This document shows positions 1 through 5,630 of a DNA stretch of 5,630 nt, piece by piece. Source of the DNA: Clostridia bacterium (GTDB taxonomy: Bacteria > Bacillota_A > Clostridia > Oscillospirales > CAG-272); contig JAFXWT010000254.1 in assembly GCA_017542695.1 (NCBI GenBank), positions 1 through 5,630 of the forward strand. The letters run 5' to 3'. A program made the translations under genes and the position numbers. How positions within the stretch are numbered: position 1 is the stretch's first letter; each line of letters opens with the position of its first letter. The notes under the pieces were generated by a model, which ran no database searches, was not told the DNA's origin, and saw nothing but the letters and a program-made list of their open reading frames with translations.

Positions 1-1167
1 AAGAAGCGCGTCGTGCGCGACTTCGGCATCGAGGACTTGCTGTTCCGCAAGGAGCACGACATCGAGGACGCCGCGACCGTCGATTATTACAACAATAAAA
101 CGGTGCTCGTCACGGGCGGCGGCGGTTCGATAGGCAGCGAGCTCTGCCGTCAGATCGCAAAATGCGGCCCGAAGAAGCTCATAATTCTCGACATTTACGA
201 AAACAACGCGTACGATATCCAGCAGGAGCTCATCCGCAAATACGGAAACGACCTCGACCTCTCGGTCGAGATCGCTTCGGTGCGCGACAGACAGCGTCTT
301 GACTCGATATTCAATACCTACCGCCCCGACGTGGTATTTCACGCGGCGGCTCATAAACACGTTCCGCTCATGGAGTGCAGCGCCTGCGAAGCGATCAAGA
401 ACAACGTCGTCGGCACGTACAACACTGCCGATATGGCGGAAAAATACGGCGCGGCGAAATTCATCATGATCTCGACCGACAAGGCGGTCAACCCGACCAA
501 CATCATGGGCGCGTCGAAGCGTATATGCGAGATGATCGTCCAATGCCGCAAGAACAGCCCGACGTCGTTTGCCGCTGTCCGCTTCGGTAACGTGCTCGGT
601 TCCAATGGGTCCGTCATCCCGCTGTTCAAAAAGCAGATCGCCGCCGGCGGTCCCGTCACGATCACTGACAAGCGCATAATCAGATACTTTATGACGATCA
701 CGGAGGCGAGCCAGCTCGTCATGCAGGCGGGCGCTATGGCAAAATCGGGCGAGCTTTTCGTGCTCGATATGGGCAAGCCGGTCAAGATCTACGACCTTGC
801 CGTCAATATGATCAAGCTCTCGGGCTATACGCCCGAGGTCGATATCAAGATCCATGAGATCGGTCTGCGCCCCGGCGAAAAACTGTATGAGGAACTGCTC
901 ATGAAGAGCGAAACGCTCGACAAGACGTCGAGCGACATGATCTTCATCGAGAGGGATACGCCGCTTTCGCGCCGCGATGTCGACAAAAAGCTCGATATCC
1001 TTTCAAAAGCCGTCGAACTTGCCGACAACGAAGGCGATATGTCAGCCGTCAGACGCGCGATCATCGAAGTCGTGCCGACGTTCAGGGACGCCGCAACGGT
1101 AAACAAAAACGCCGAAAAGTCAGACGAGATGAAACGGTCGAATGAGTCTGTTAACGTCACGATCTGA
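1..1167 (+). CDS. FlaA1/CapD-family nucleotide-sugar 4,6-dehydratase (5' partial)
   Basis: This is the 3' part of a long-form polysaccharide biosynthesis dehydratase gene. The frame is open from base 1, so the GTG at 13 is an internal codon, not a start. The family normally has N-terminal membrane helices, which would lie left of the window. Counting residues from base 1, the EDLLFR linker is at 11-16, followed by the NAD(P)-binding glycine motif TGGGGSIGSE at 38-47. Next come HAAAHKHVPLME (114-125), STDKAVNPTN (158-167), RFGNVLGS (194-201) and RYFMT (228-232). The usual SDR Tyr-x-x-x-Lys is Met169-x-x-x-Lys173, as is typical of FlaA1/CapD/PglF enzymes. These convert UDP-GlcNAc-type sugars to 4-keto-6-deoxy intermediates for capsule, EPS or glycan synthesis. 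The exact substrate cannot be read from the sequence. The reading frame is intact to a TGA stop and is followed directly by a terminator, so this is probably the last gene of its operon. Confidence 0.93.
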   Translation, partial: KKRVVRDFGIEDLLFRKEHDIEDAATVDYYNNKTVLVTGGGGSIGSELCRQIAKCGPKKLIILDIYENNAYDIQQELIRKYGNDLDLSVEIASVRDRQRLDSIFNTYRPDVVFHAAAHKHVPLMECSACEAIKNNVVGTYNTADMAEKYGAAKFIMISTDKAVNPTNIMGASKRICEMIVQCRKNSPTSFAAVRFGNVLGSNGSVIPLFKKQIAAGGPVTITDKRIIRYFMTITEASQLVMQAGAMAKSGELFVLDMGKPVKIYDLAVNMIKLSGYTPEVDIKIHEIGLRPGEKLYEELLMKSETLDKTSSDMIFIERDTPLSRRDVDKKLDILSKAVELADNEGDMSAVRRAIIEVVPTFRDAATVNKNAEKSDEMKRSNESVNVTI

Positions 1168-1173
1168 CAGAAT

Positions 1174-1216
1174 AAAAAAACGAACCCGCCGCGAATTTTC
1201 GCGGCGGGTTTTTGTT
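1174..1216. terminator. Bidirectional intrinsic terminator between convergent genes
   Basis: A perfect 12-bp stem (1183-1194 pairing with 1199-1210) contains AACCCGCCGC and its complement and closes on a 4-base loop. On the + strand it is followed by T-rich sequence (ttttt-g-tttt to 1218). On the - strand, seven A's at 1174-1180 supply the U-tract after a CG dinucleotide. It lies 15 bases past the dehydratase stop and 6 bases past the HAD gene stop, so it can end both transcripts. Confidence 0.9.
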
Positions 1217-1939
1217 TTATAACAACACCTTCACGGCATCGTAAAATTTCGTGTAATCGTCAACCTTGATGAACGCAATGTCGGAATTATAAACGGGGCT
1301 GTCGTTGCCGCCTTCTCCGTAGTCGTCGCCGACGAAAACGACCTCGTCGTGCGCGTACCCGTGCTCGCGGCAATACAGATCGAGCGCATAATACTTGTCG
1401 TAAGGATACGGCGCCATGTCAAACGACGATGTGCCGCCGACGAACACTGTGAAATCGGGGAACATCTCTTTGACGTACGGGAACACGGCGCGCCGCTTTT
1501 CCCTCGTCGGATCGAACGCGAGCTTTTCAGGCAATTCCGCCTTCGTGCCGAGGAGCGCGAGCGTTATCCCGCCCGTCGGGAAATACTGCACGCTGTCGCC
1601 CTTGTAATCGGTGAAGCCGAATCTTTCGCGGAACTCCGACGCGCGCCGCTCAACGCTCTCCCTGTCGCAGGGGAAGCTCTTTTTGTATATCATTTTAAGC
1701 TCGCCGCTTTCCTTGTCGTACTCGGCGTACTGCATGCCGTAACTGCCGAGAATGTCGATCGGATATTTGCCCATCTGATTGAAAATCCGCTCGCATTCGC
1801 CCGCGCCCGCCATGATAAGCTTGTATTTTTTGCCGAGCGCGTCAAGCACCGCGCGATTTTTGTCGTCAAGAGGCACTTTGTGCTGAGTCAGCGTTCCGTC
1901 GAGATCGAACGCTGCAAGTTTTATTTTGCTTACATCCAT
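1217..1939 (-). CDS. HAD-IIB hydrolase, phosphomannomutase-like
   Basis: This encodes a 240-residue cytoplasmic HAD-superfamily enzyme. Motif I is DLDGTLT at 12-18, with Asp12 as the predicted nucleophile and Asp14 as the acid/base. Motif IV is GDDYGEGGND at 204-213, which would hold the Mg2+. The block GGTSSFDMAP (168-177) and the C-terminal layout resemble, by eye, eukaryotic-type phosphomannomutase (PMM/Sec53) more than trehalose or sucrose phosphatases. The length is also close to PMM. The reaction could therefore be mannose-phosphate isomerisation or simple sugar-phosphate hydrolysis. Arginines that bind the substrate phosphate in human PMM2 do not appear to be kept, so I do not assign PMM. 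I chose the ATG at 1939 because the DxD domain starts immediately after it. The longer open frame to 2176 reads through the protease's low-complexity stalk and looks like a shadow. The start is two bases past the protease stop codon, suggesting an operon with translational coupling. Confidence 0.88.
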   Translation of the reverse strand: MDVSKIKLAAFDLDGTLTQHKVPLDDKNRAVLDALGKKYKLIMAGAGECERIFNQMGKYPIDILGSYGMQYAEYDKESGELKMIYKKSFPCDRESVERRASEFRERFGFTDYKGDSVQYFPTGGITLALLGTKAELPEKLAFDPTREKRRAVFPYVKEMFPDFTVFVGGTSSFDMAPYPYDKYYALDLYCREHGYAHDEVVFVGDDYGEGGNDSPVYNSDIAFIKVDDYTKFYDAVKVLL

Positions 1940-1941
1940 TT

Positions 1942-4398
1942 TTATTTTCTTCTTTTCTTTTTCGATGAAATGTAAACTGCGCCGAGGGACATCGTCGCGG
2001 CAAGTACTATCGCGCCCGCCGACAATGTCGAGCCACAGCCGCCCTTTGTTTCGGGCGCGGTCGTCGCCTCTGTCGTTTCGTTTGTCGCTGCCGTTTCGGT
2101 CGATACGGCGGGCTCCGTCGTCGTGATCGTCGTCTCGCCCGTCGTCGATTCGGGCTCGCCCGAATCGGGGATCCATTTTGCGTAGACGGTCAGATCGTCG
2201 CCCTCTCTCGCCGTCGTCTCAAAGTCGAACGGCTCCGTATGTCCCTTGTCGGCGTACCAGCCGCCGAACGTGAATCCCGCTTTTTCTTCGGGGATCAGAA
2301 CGCTGTACGAATCTCCGATCTCCGTATAGAAATTGTATTTTACGTTCGCGTCGACGATATGAAGTCTGACGGCGCGCGTGTCAAGGACCCACTTGCCGTA
2401 AAGCGAGTAGTTGTCTTTCGTTTCCTGTGTGTATCTTGTGTCGTATCTCTCGGTCAGCTCCGCGTCCCAATACCAGCCGCAGAATGCGTACCCCGCCCAG
2501 TCGATCGTCATTTCGCAGTTGAGCAGTTCTCCGGGAATAACATACCTTGTGAACTTTCTTGCGAGATTGTTGTAGTTGGAGTACATATATACGTTATAGT
2601 AATCGTGCTCGACGTCTTCTCTCGGCGGGAACTTCGTGTATGTCGGAACGATTTTCGTTCCCGTTCCCTGATTGCCCGACGCAAAGACCTTGCAGTAGTA
2701 TTTCGTGCCCTGGGTCAGCCCGTCGAATTTCACCGAGAATGTGCCGTCGGGGTTCGGAACGGCGTATTTGACAGTCCCGTTTTCCGCCGTCGGATCGGCG
2801 CTCTTGGACAGGATAAATCCGCAGGACGTCACGTTTCCGCCGGAAAGATCGGTGATCTTTCCTTTGAATCCGAGCGTCGTGTCCGTCGCTTCCGTTCCCG
2901 CGAACGAAACTGTCGGCGGGCAGTCGACCGTTCCGCTTATCGTTATTCTCATTTCGGGCCCGCCCGCGTCGAGAACGACTATTTCAAGCGGAAGCTCAAC
3001 GTCCGCGTCGAGCGACGTGTTCCACGTTCCCGATTTCGGGAATCGGTAGTTTTTGTTCATCGCCTTGAACGTGTAGGCGACGGAAGTCGACGTTTCTTTT
3101 CTTTCAAAAGCGCAGCTTCCCGAGTTTATGCCGGTTTTGCCCATTATGACGACGCCCGGGTCGTGCCCCGAGTTGTCGTCGTTGACTTTGCCGCGCGAAA
3201 AAATATCTTCGTCGATATGCCAGATCACGATGCCCTGACAGCCCGGTTGCGTGTTGTCGAATTTTGACGCCGAGGATGAATATCTGTTTTCAATGAGGTA
3301 GTATTCGCTTGGGTTCGGAGTGTTGACGCGGATGATGTTGTATTCGCTCTTGTCGCTCTCGCGCGAATAGAGCGTGTATTCTCCGTCTCGTACCGTTTCA
3401 TACCCCGTGAGCCCTATGTATATGGCGTGGAACGGGTCGATAGCCGACGGTATCGAGCCGCGGCGCGAGTTGCCGCCGCTGTTGTGAGAGCCGGACGCCA
3501 TAAGAGACATATTTCCGACGTATCCCGACCACGAGCCGCCTCCTCCGTCGTAAAGGTCTGCGCTTCCGAGGAAGTGACCGAGCTCGTGCGCGACGGTGCC
3601 AACCGTTATCGCGTCCGTCGTCGTCATGTACTCTCCGCATTTGACAAATCCGGACTTACCGCTCGACGTGACGTAAACGTTGTCAAGTCTTATACCGGAT
3701 CCCGACGTGTAGTGCGCGTGCGTTCCGAACGCTTCCATCGCGGAAAGCCGCCCGCCCGTGCTGTATGCGTGCTCGTAACCCGCGAGAATGAATACTATCG
3801 CAAGCTCCGTGTAATCTATATATCCGTTTCCGTTTTTGTCGTAGCTTTTGAAATCGACGTATTCGTTCGCCGCTTCAAGCGCCGCGCGGCGCTCGCCGCC
3901 GTCGGACGTGAAATTGTTCGTTATCCTCGCGCGCGGGTGCGACATATTGAGCACAACGTCGACGATACCGTCGTTGACCTCGCCCTGCGTCTCCTCGCCC
4001 GCGTAAAAATAGAAGCTTCCGCCCGAAATTTCGTTATAATAAGCGTAAAGCGATTTTGATTCCTTTGAGAACAGCATATTCGTCCAATACCCGACAGACG
4101 AATGTATCCACTGCTCGCCGTAGTATTCCGATTCTTCGTCCCTGTACAGCTTCGACGAATCGTACGGATCCCAGTCGTCGACGCCGTTGCCGTTCGCGTC
4201 GAACGATATCCTGATGCACAGAAGCGGTATGGGGCTAAGTCGGAACTCGTCTCTTTCAAGATGATCGAGCACGAACGCCTCCGCATCCGCGGCTTGCGTT
4301 GTGAACACGACGACGCCGACCGCGCTGATGATGAACAGCGCGGCAAGGATTATTGCCATTAACTTTGCCGCTACGGCTTTCTTTGCGATTTTTTTCAT
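1942..4398 (-). CDS. Secreted, membrane-anchored M6-family metalloprotease with InlB-type repeats
   Basis: This encodes an 818-residue predicted surface protease. It opens with a signal peptide: a Lys-rich start, a hydrophobic core at about 12-32, and AxA-type cleavage sites near 39-41. The M6 (immune inhibitor A-like) domain spans about 55-480. It has HELGHFLGSADLYD at 271-284, with zinc ligands His271 and His275, catalytic Glu272, and Asp281 as a possible third ligand. A Met-turn-like NMSLMASGS follows at 296-304. An EF-hand-like loop at 187-198 (DKNGNGYIDYTE) and DANGNGVDD at 67-75 look like calcium sites. A fibronectin III-like domain follows (about 492-590), then two InlB/Listeria-Bacteroides-type repeats with GWY...YGKW or YAKW signatures (about 600-671 and 674-742). 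The end is a Thr/Glu-rich stalk (747-784), GGCGS (786-790), a hydrophobic helix (about 791-810) and KKKRRK. There is no LPXTG. The ATG at 4398 is chosen because the signal peptide and an AAAAAAGGA site fix it; upstream codons lie in promoter DNA and antisense to the flavin reductase gene. The protein substrate is unknown. Confidence 0.92.
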   Translation of the reverse strand: MKKIAKKAVAAKLMAIILAALFIISAVGVVVFTTQAADAEAFVLDHLERDEFRLSPIPLLCIRISFDANGNGVDDWDPYDSSKLYRDEESEYYGEQWIHSSVGYWTNMLFSKESKSLYAYYNEISGGSFYFYAGEETQGEVNDGIVDVVLNMSHPRARITNNFTSDGGERRAALEAANEYVDFKSYDKNGNGYIDYTELAIVFILAGYEHAYSTGGRLSAMEAFGTHAHYTSGSGIRLDNVYVTSSGKSGFVKCGEYMTTTDAITVGTVAHELGHFLGSADLYDGGGGSWSGYVGNMSLMASGSHNSGGNSRRGSIPSAIDPFHAIYIGLTGYETVRDGEYTLYSRESDKSEYNIIRVNTPNPSEYYLIENRYSSSASKFDNTQPGCQGIVIWHIDEDIFSRGKVNDDNSGHDPGVVIMGKTGINSGSCAFERKETSTSVAYTFKAMNKNYRFPKSGTWNTSLDADVELPLEIVVLDAGGPEMRITISGTVDCPPTVSFAGTEATDTTLGFKGKITDLSGGNVTSCGFILSKSADPTAENGTVKYAVPNPDGTFSVKFDGLTQGTKYYCKVFASGNQGTGTKIVPTYTKFPPREDVEHDYYNVYMYSNYNNLARKFTRYVIPGELLNCEMTIDWAGYAFCGWYWDAELTERYDTRYTQETKDNYSLYGKWVLDTRAVRLHIVDANVKYNFYTEIGDSYSVLIPEEKAGFTFGGWYADKGHTEPFDFETTAREGDDLTVYAKWIPDSGEPESTTGETTITTTEPAVSTETAATNETTEATTAPETKGGCGSTLSAGAIVLAATMSLGAVYISSKKKRRK
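1949..1954 (-). promoter_or_regulatory. Ribosome binding site of the HAD gene, inside the protease tail
   Basis: On the - strand AAGAAG lies 9 bases before the ATG at 1939, within a long purine run. The same bases encode the terminal Lys/Arg cluster (KKKRRK) of the protease. It is a weak Shine-Dalgarno site, consistent with ribosomes ending on the protease and restarting here. It supports the 240-residue start. Confidence 0.6.
2146..2167. repeat. Perfect 10-bp inverted repeat inside the protease gene
   Basis: CGATTCGGGC and its exact complement flank a 2-base centre. The site encodes the junction between the second InlB-type repeat and the Thr/Glu-rich stalk (PDSGEPES region). It would form a GC-rich hairpin in mRNA. 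No U-tract follows on either strand, so it does not look like an intrinsic terminator. Confidence 0.7.
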
Positions 4399-4407
4399 AT
4401 TATTATC

Positions 4408-4418
4408 GTTCCTTTTTT
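4408..4418 (-). promoter_or_regulatory. Ribosome binding site of the metalloprotease gene
   Basis: On the - strand AAAAAAGGAAC lies about 10 bases before the ATG at 4398. It fixes the start just ahead of the signal peptide and argues against the longer in-frame extension to 4923. Confidence 0.75.
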
Positions 4419-4428
4419 CAAATAATTC

Positions 4429-4457
4429 TTTACCACTGAAAAAATATATGATACAAT
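4429..4457 (+). promoter_or_regulatory. Extended -10 promoter of the flavin reductase gene
   Basis: The + strand carries -35 TTTACC (4429-4434), a 17-base spacer, and -10 TACAAT (4452-4457) preceded by TG at 4449-4450, an extended -10. Transcription would start near 4464, about 64 bases before the ATG. The leader then crosses the DNA of the leftward promoter. Confidence 0.75.
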
Positions 4458-4465
4458 ATAATAAA

Positions 4466-4494
4466 ATAATACCACACATTACGCTTTGTGTCAA
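4466..4494 (-). promoter_or_regulatory. Sigma-A-type promoter of the protease-HAD operon
   Basis: The - strand carries a consensus -35 TTGACA (4494-4489), a 17-base spacer, and -10 TATTAT (4471-4466). Transcription would begin near 4459, giving a leader of about 60 bases. An ACACA/TGTGT inverted repeat (4474-4478 and 4487-4491) sits in the spacer and touches the -35, so it could be an operator, though it is short. The element overlaps the oppositely directed promoter of the flavin reductase gene. Confidence 0.85.
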
Positions 4495-4513
4495 TAAAAG
4501 CGGAAAAAAAGAG

Positions 4514-4521
4514 AGAAAGGA
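4514..4521 (+). promoter_or_regulatory. Ribosome binding site of the flavin reductase gene
   Basis: AGAAAGGA is followed by a 6-base spacer to the ATG at 4528. It is a strong Gram-positive-type Shine-Dalgarno site and fixes this start. Confidence 0.8.
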
Positions 4522-4527
4522 AATAAA

Positions 4528-5097
4528 ATGTCGAAAGTCAAACTCGGGGGCGGAACGCTCCTCTCGCCCGTGCCGGCGGTCATGGTCACGACGCGCGATG
4601 AAAACGGCAAGGACAACATAATAACGATCGCATGGACGGGGATAGTCAGCTCCCACCCGCCGAAAGCGTATATTTCCGTCAGACCGGAGAGATATTCGTA
4701 CGATATCATTAAAGAAACAGGCGTTTTCGCTATAAATCTCACAACGTCGTCGCTCGCCCGCGCCGCCGATCTGTGCGGAGTGAAAACGGGGAAAAAAGTG
4801 GACAAATTCGCCGCGTGCGGCCTTGAAAAATACGAGGTCGAGGACTTCCCCGTGCCGCTGATCGCCGAGTCGCCGCTCTCGCTCTGCTGCCGCGTCAGCG
4901 ACGTAGTTCCGCTCGGCTCGCACGATATGTTCATTTCCGATATCGTATCGGTCTACGCAAACGAGGAGCTATTCGACAAGAACGGCAAGCTCTGCCTTTA
5001 TCGCTCACCGCTCGCCGCGTACTCTCACGGCGAGTATTTCGAACTCGGAAAAAAGCTCGGCGATTTCGGCTTCTCTGTTAGAAAGAAAAAGCGTTGA
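4528..5097 (+). CDS. Flavin reductase-family protein, flavoredoxin-like (FMN split barrel)
   Basis: This encodes a 189-residue cytoplasmic protein of the FMN-binding split-barrel flavin reductase family. It is close to the usual length of that group. The pattern matches flavoredoxin-like proteins of anaerobes as I recall them. TLLSPVPAVMV (10-20) is followed by DENGKDNIITIAWTG (24-38), the typical flavin-binding segment. SSHPPKAYISVRP comes next (41-53), then YSYDIIKETGVFAINL (56-71). GVKTGKKVDKF (84-94) matches the family's conserved block, and the C-terminus has GKKLGDFGFSV (174-184) followed by a basic tail. Such proteins bind FMN and either transfer electrons or reduce free flavin. The specific partner cannot be read here. 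The gene has its own promoter, is divergent from the protease operon, and has no strong intrinsic terminator after it, so some read-through into the CarD-like gene is possible. Confidence 0.92.
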   Translation: MSKVKLGGGTLLSPVPAVMVTTRDENGKDNIITIAWTGIVSSHPPKAYISVRPERYSYDIIKETGVFAINLTTSSLARAADLCGVKTGKKVDKFAACGLEKYEVEDFPVPLIAESPLSLCCRVSDVVPLGSHDMFISDIVSVYANEELFDKNGKLCLYRSPLAAYSHGEYFELGKKLGDFGFSVRKKKR

Positions 5098-5142
5098 GGG
5101 CGGCGCTGACCGAAAATTTTTAAGAAAACATCGAAAAAATCC

Positions 5143-5171
5143 TTGAATTTTCGTAAAAAATATGGTATATT
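5143..5171 (+). promoter_or_regulatory. Extended -10 promoter of the CarD-like gene
   Basis: TTGAAT (5143-5148), a 17-base spacer and TATATT (5166-5171), with TG at 5163-5164, form an extended -10 promoter. Transcription would start near 5177-5179, about 30 bases before the ATG. The CarD-like gene can therefore be transcribed independently of the flavin reductase gene upstream. Confidence 0.8.
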
Positions 5172-5194
5172 ATTAACAGAATGTTAATTTTTTT
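5172..5194 (+). promoter_or_regulatory. Palindrome at the CarD-like gene start site, followed by a T-run
   Basis: ATTAACA (5172-5178), GAA, then TGTTAAT (5182-5188) is a perfect 7-bp inverted repeat that overlaps the predicted transcription start. It runs into seven T's (5188-5194). It could be an operator or, less likely, a weak early-termination hairpin. The AT-rich stem is too short and weak to call a terminator. Confidence 0.45.
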
Positions 5195-5206
5195 ACGGAG
5201 CGGCGT

Positions 5207-5630
5207 ATGTTTGCGGTCGGCGATTATATAATGTACGGCAAGAACGGTGTGTGCAAGGTCACAGATATCTGCCGTTCGCCCTTTGACGAAAAGGACGAGA
5301 GAACGTACTATGTTCTTCGCCCCGTTTTCGGCGCGCCCGCGATAATTTATACCCCCGTTGACAACGACAAGGTCGCGTTTCGCCCGCTGATGAAAAAAAG
5401 CGACGCGCACGACCTCATCAAAAAGATCCCCGATATCGGAACGCTGACGGTCGAAAACGAAAAGATGCGCCGCGATGTTTACAAGGGCGCCGTTTCGGAG
5501 CTTTACCCCGAGGGGTTCGTCAGCGTGATCAAGACGGTCTACGGCAGACGGCAGACGCTCGCCTCCGCCCGCCGCCACATCACCGAGGCGGACTCCGAAT
5601 ACGAGTCGTTCGCAAAGCGCGCGCTGTACT
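5207..5630 (+). CDS. CarD-like transcriptional regulator (3' partial)
   Basis: This gene runs off the right edge; 141 complete codons are visible. The N-terminus, MFAVGDYIMYGKNGVCKVTDI, reading on to YYVLRP and IYTPVDN (to about residue 53), matches the Tudor-like RNA polymerase-interacting domain shared by CarD/CdnL and TRCF. The helical C-terminal part includes VSVIKTVYGRR (105-115) and FAKRALY (135-141), and by family length about 20 residues are missing. CarD/CdnL proteins bind the RNA polymerase beta subunit and stabilise open promoter complexes, often at rRNA and other growth-related promoters. The ATG at 5207 has GGAG (5197-5200) six bases upstream and directly starts the domain. In Clostridia this family often has several paralogues, so equivalence to the housekeeping CarD is not certain. 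Confidence 0.9.
   Translation, partial: MFAVGDYIMYGKNGVCKVTDICRSPFDEKDERTYYVLRPVFGAPAIIYTPVDNDKVAFRPLMKKSDAHDLIKKIPDIGTLTVENEKMRRDVYKGAVSELYPEGFVSVIKTVYGRRQTLASARRHITEADSEYESFAKRALY

Noticed and set aside
351..785. 144-codon open frame on the - strand over the dehydratase gene
   Set aside because: Antisense to conserved dehydratase motifs and without a ribosome binding site or recognisable domain.
1349..1975. 208-codon open frame on the + strand over the HAD gene
   Set aside because: It is antisense to the HAD enzyme with intact DxD and GGND motifs; its product has no family features.
1940..2176. N-terminal extension of the HAD frame on the - strand
   Set aside because: It reads the protease stalk in another frame, giving an Asp/Arg-rich low-complexity stretch unlike any HAD N-terminus. 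The DxD domain begins right after the ATG at 1939.
2239..3267. 342-codon open frame on the + strand inside the protease gene
   Set aside because: It is antisense to a well-supported M6 protease, has a biased Arg/Val-rich composition, no ribosome binding site and no recognisable domain. It is a shadow of codon bias on the other strand.
3427..4059. 210-codon open frame on the + strand over the M6 catalytic domain
   Set aside because: Arg/Val-rich antisense shadow covering the zinc-site coding region, with no start signal.
4399..4923. N-terminal extension of the protease frame on the - strand
   Set aside because: The extension crosses the promoter region and lies antisense to the flavin reductase gene. 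The signal peptide and ribosome binding site fix the start at 4398.
5111..5153. Possible terminator after the flavin reductase gene (CGAAAATT ... AATTTTCG)
   Set aside because: The 8-bp arms are AT-rich and 27 bases apart, the right arm overlaps the -35 of the next promoter, and no GC-rich stem or proper U-tract is present.
5120..5578. 152-codon open frame on the - strand at the right end
   Set aside because: It is antisense to the CarD-like gene, which has a promoter, a ribosome binding site and clear domain motifs.

Overview
The window looks like part of the chromosome of a Gram-positive anaerobe, most likely a gut Clostridia/Oscillospiraceae-type member of the Bacillota. The clues are purine-rich Shine-Dalgarno sites (AAAGGA, GGAG), sigma-A-type promoters with 17-base spacers, a CarD-family regulator, a flavoredoxin-like flavin reductase, and a secreted M6 protease with InlB-type repeats and a Thr/Glu-rich stalk. 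The DNA is moderately GC-rich, with many GTC, TCG and GCG codons. This assignment is an inference from gene style, not from a marker gene.

Layout. Positions 1-1167 (+) hold the 3' part of a FlaA1/CapD-family nucleotide-sugar dehydratase gene, probably the end of a surface-polysaccharide operon lying to the left. It converges on a leftward two-gene operon, and both share a bidirectional intrinsic terminator at about 1174-1216. The leftward operon (4398 to 1217, - strand) encodes an 818-residue exported, membrane-anchored M6-type metalloprotease. Two bases after its stop codon comes a 240-residue HAD-IIB hydrolase that resembles eukaryotic-type phosphomannomutase. At about 4429-4494 two well-formed promoters overlap face to face. 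One drives the protease operon leftward; the other drives a flavin reductase-family gene (4528-5097, +) rightward. A further promoter at 5143-5171, with a small palindrome over its start site, drives a CarD-like regulator (5207 onward, +) that runs off the right edge.

How the genes relate. The dehydratase and the protease both act at or for the cell surface. The HAD enzyme, flavin reductase and CarD regulator are cytoplasmic. Apart from the tight protease-HAD coupling and the shared promoter region, nothing here links the five genes into one pathway. I see no mobile element, CRISPR array, tRNA or rRNA. The points most worth a second look are the cysteine-containing, non-LPXTG C-terminal anchor of the protease, its coupling to a sugar-phosphate-type HAD enzyme, and the overlapping promoters.
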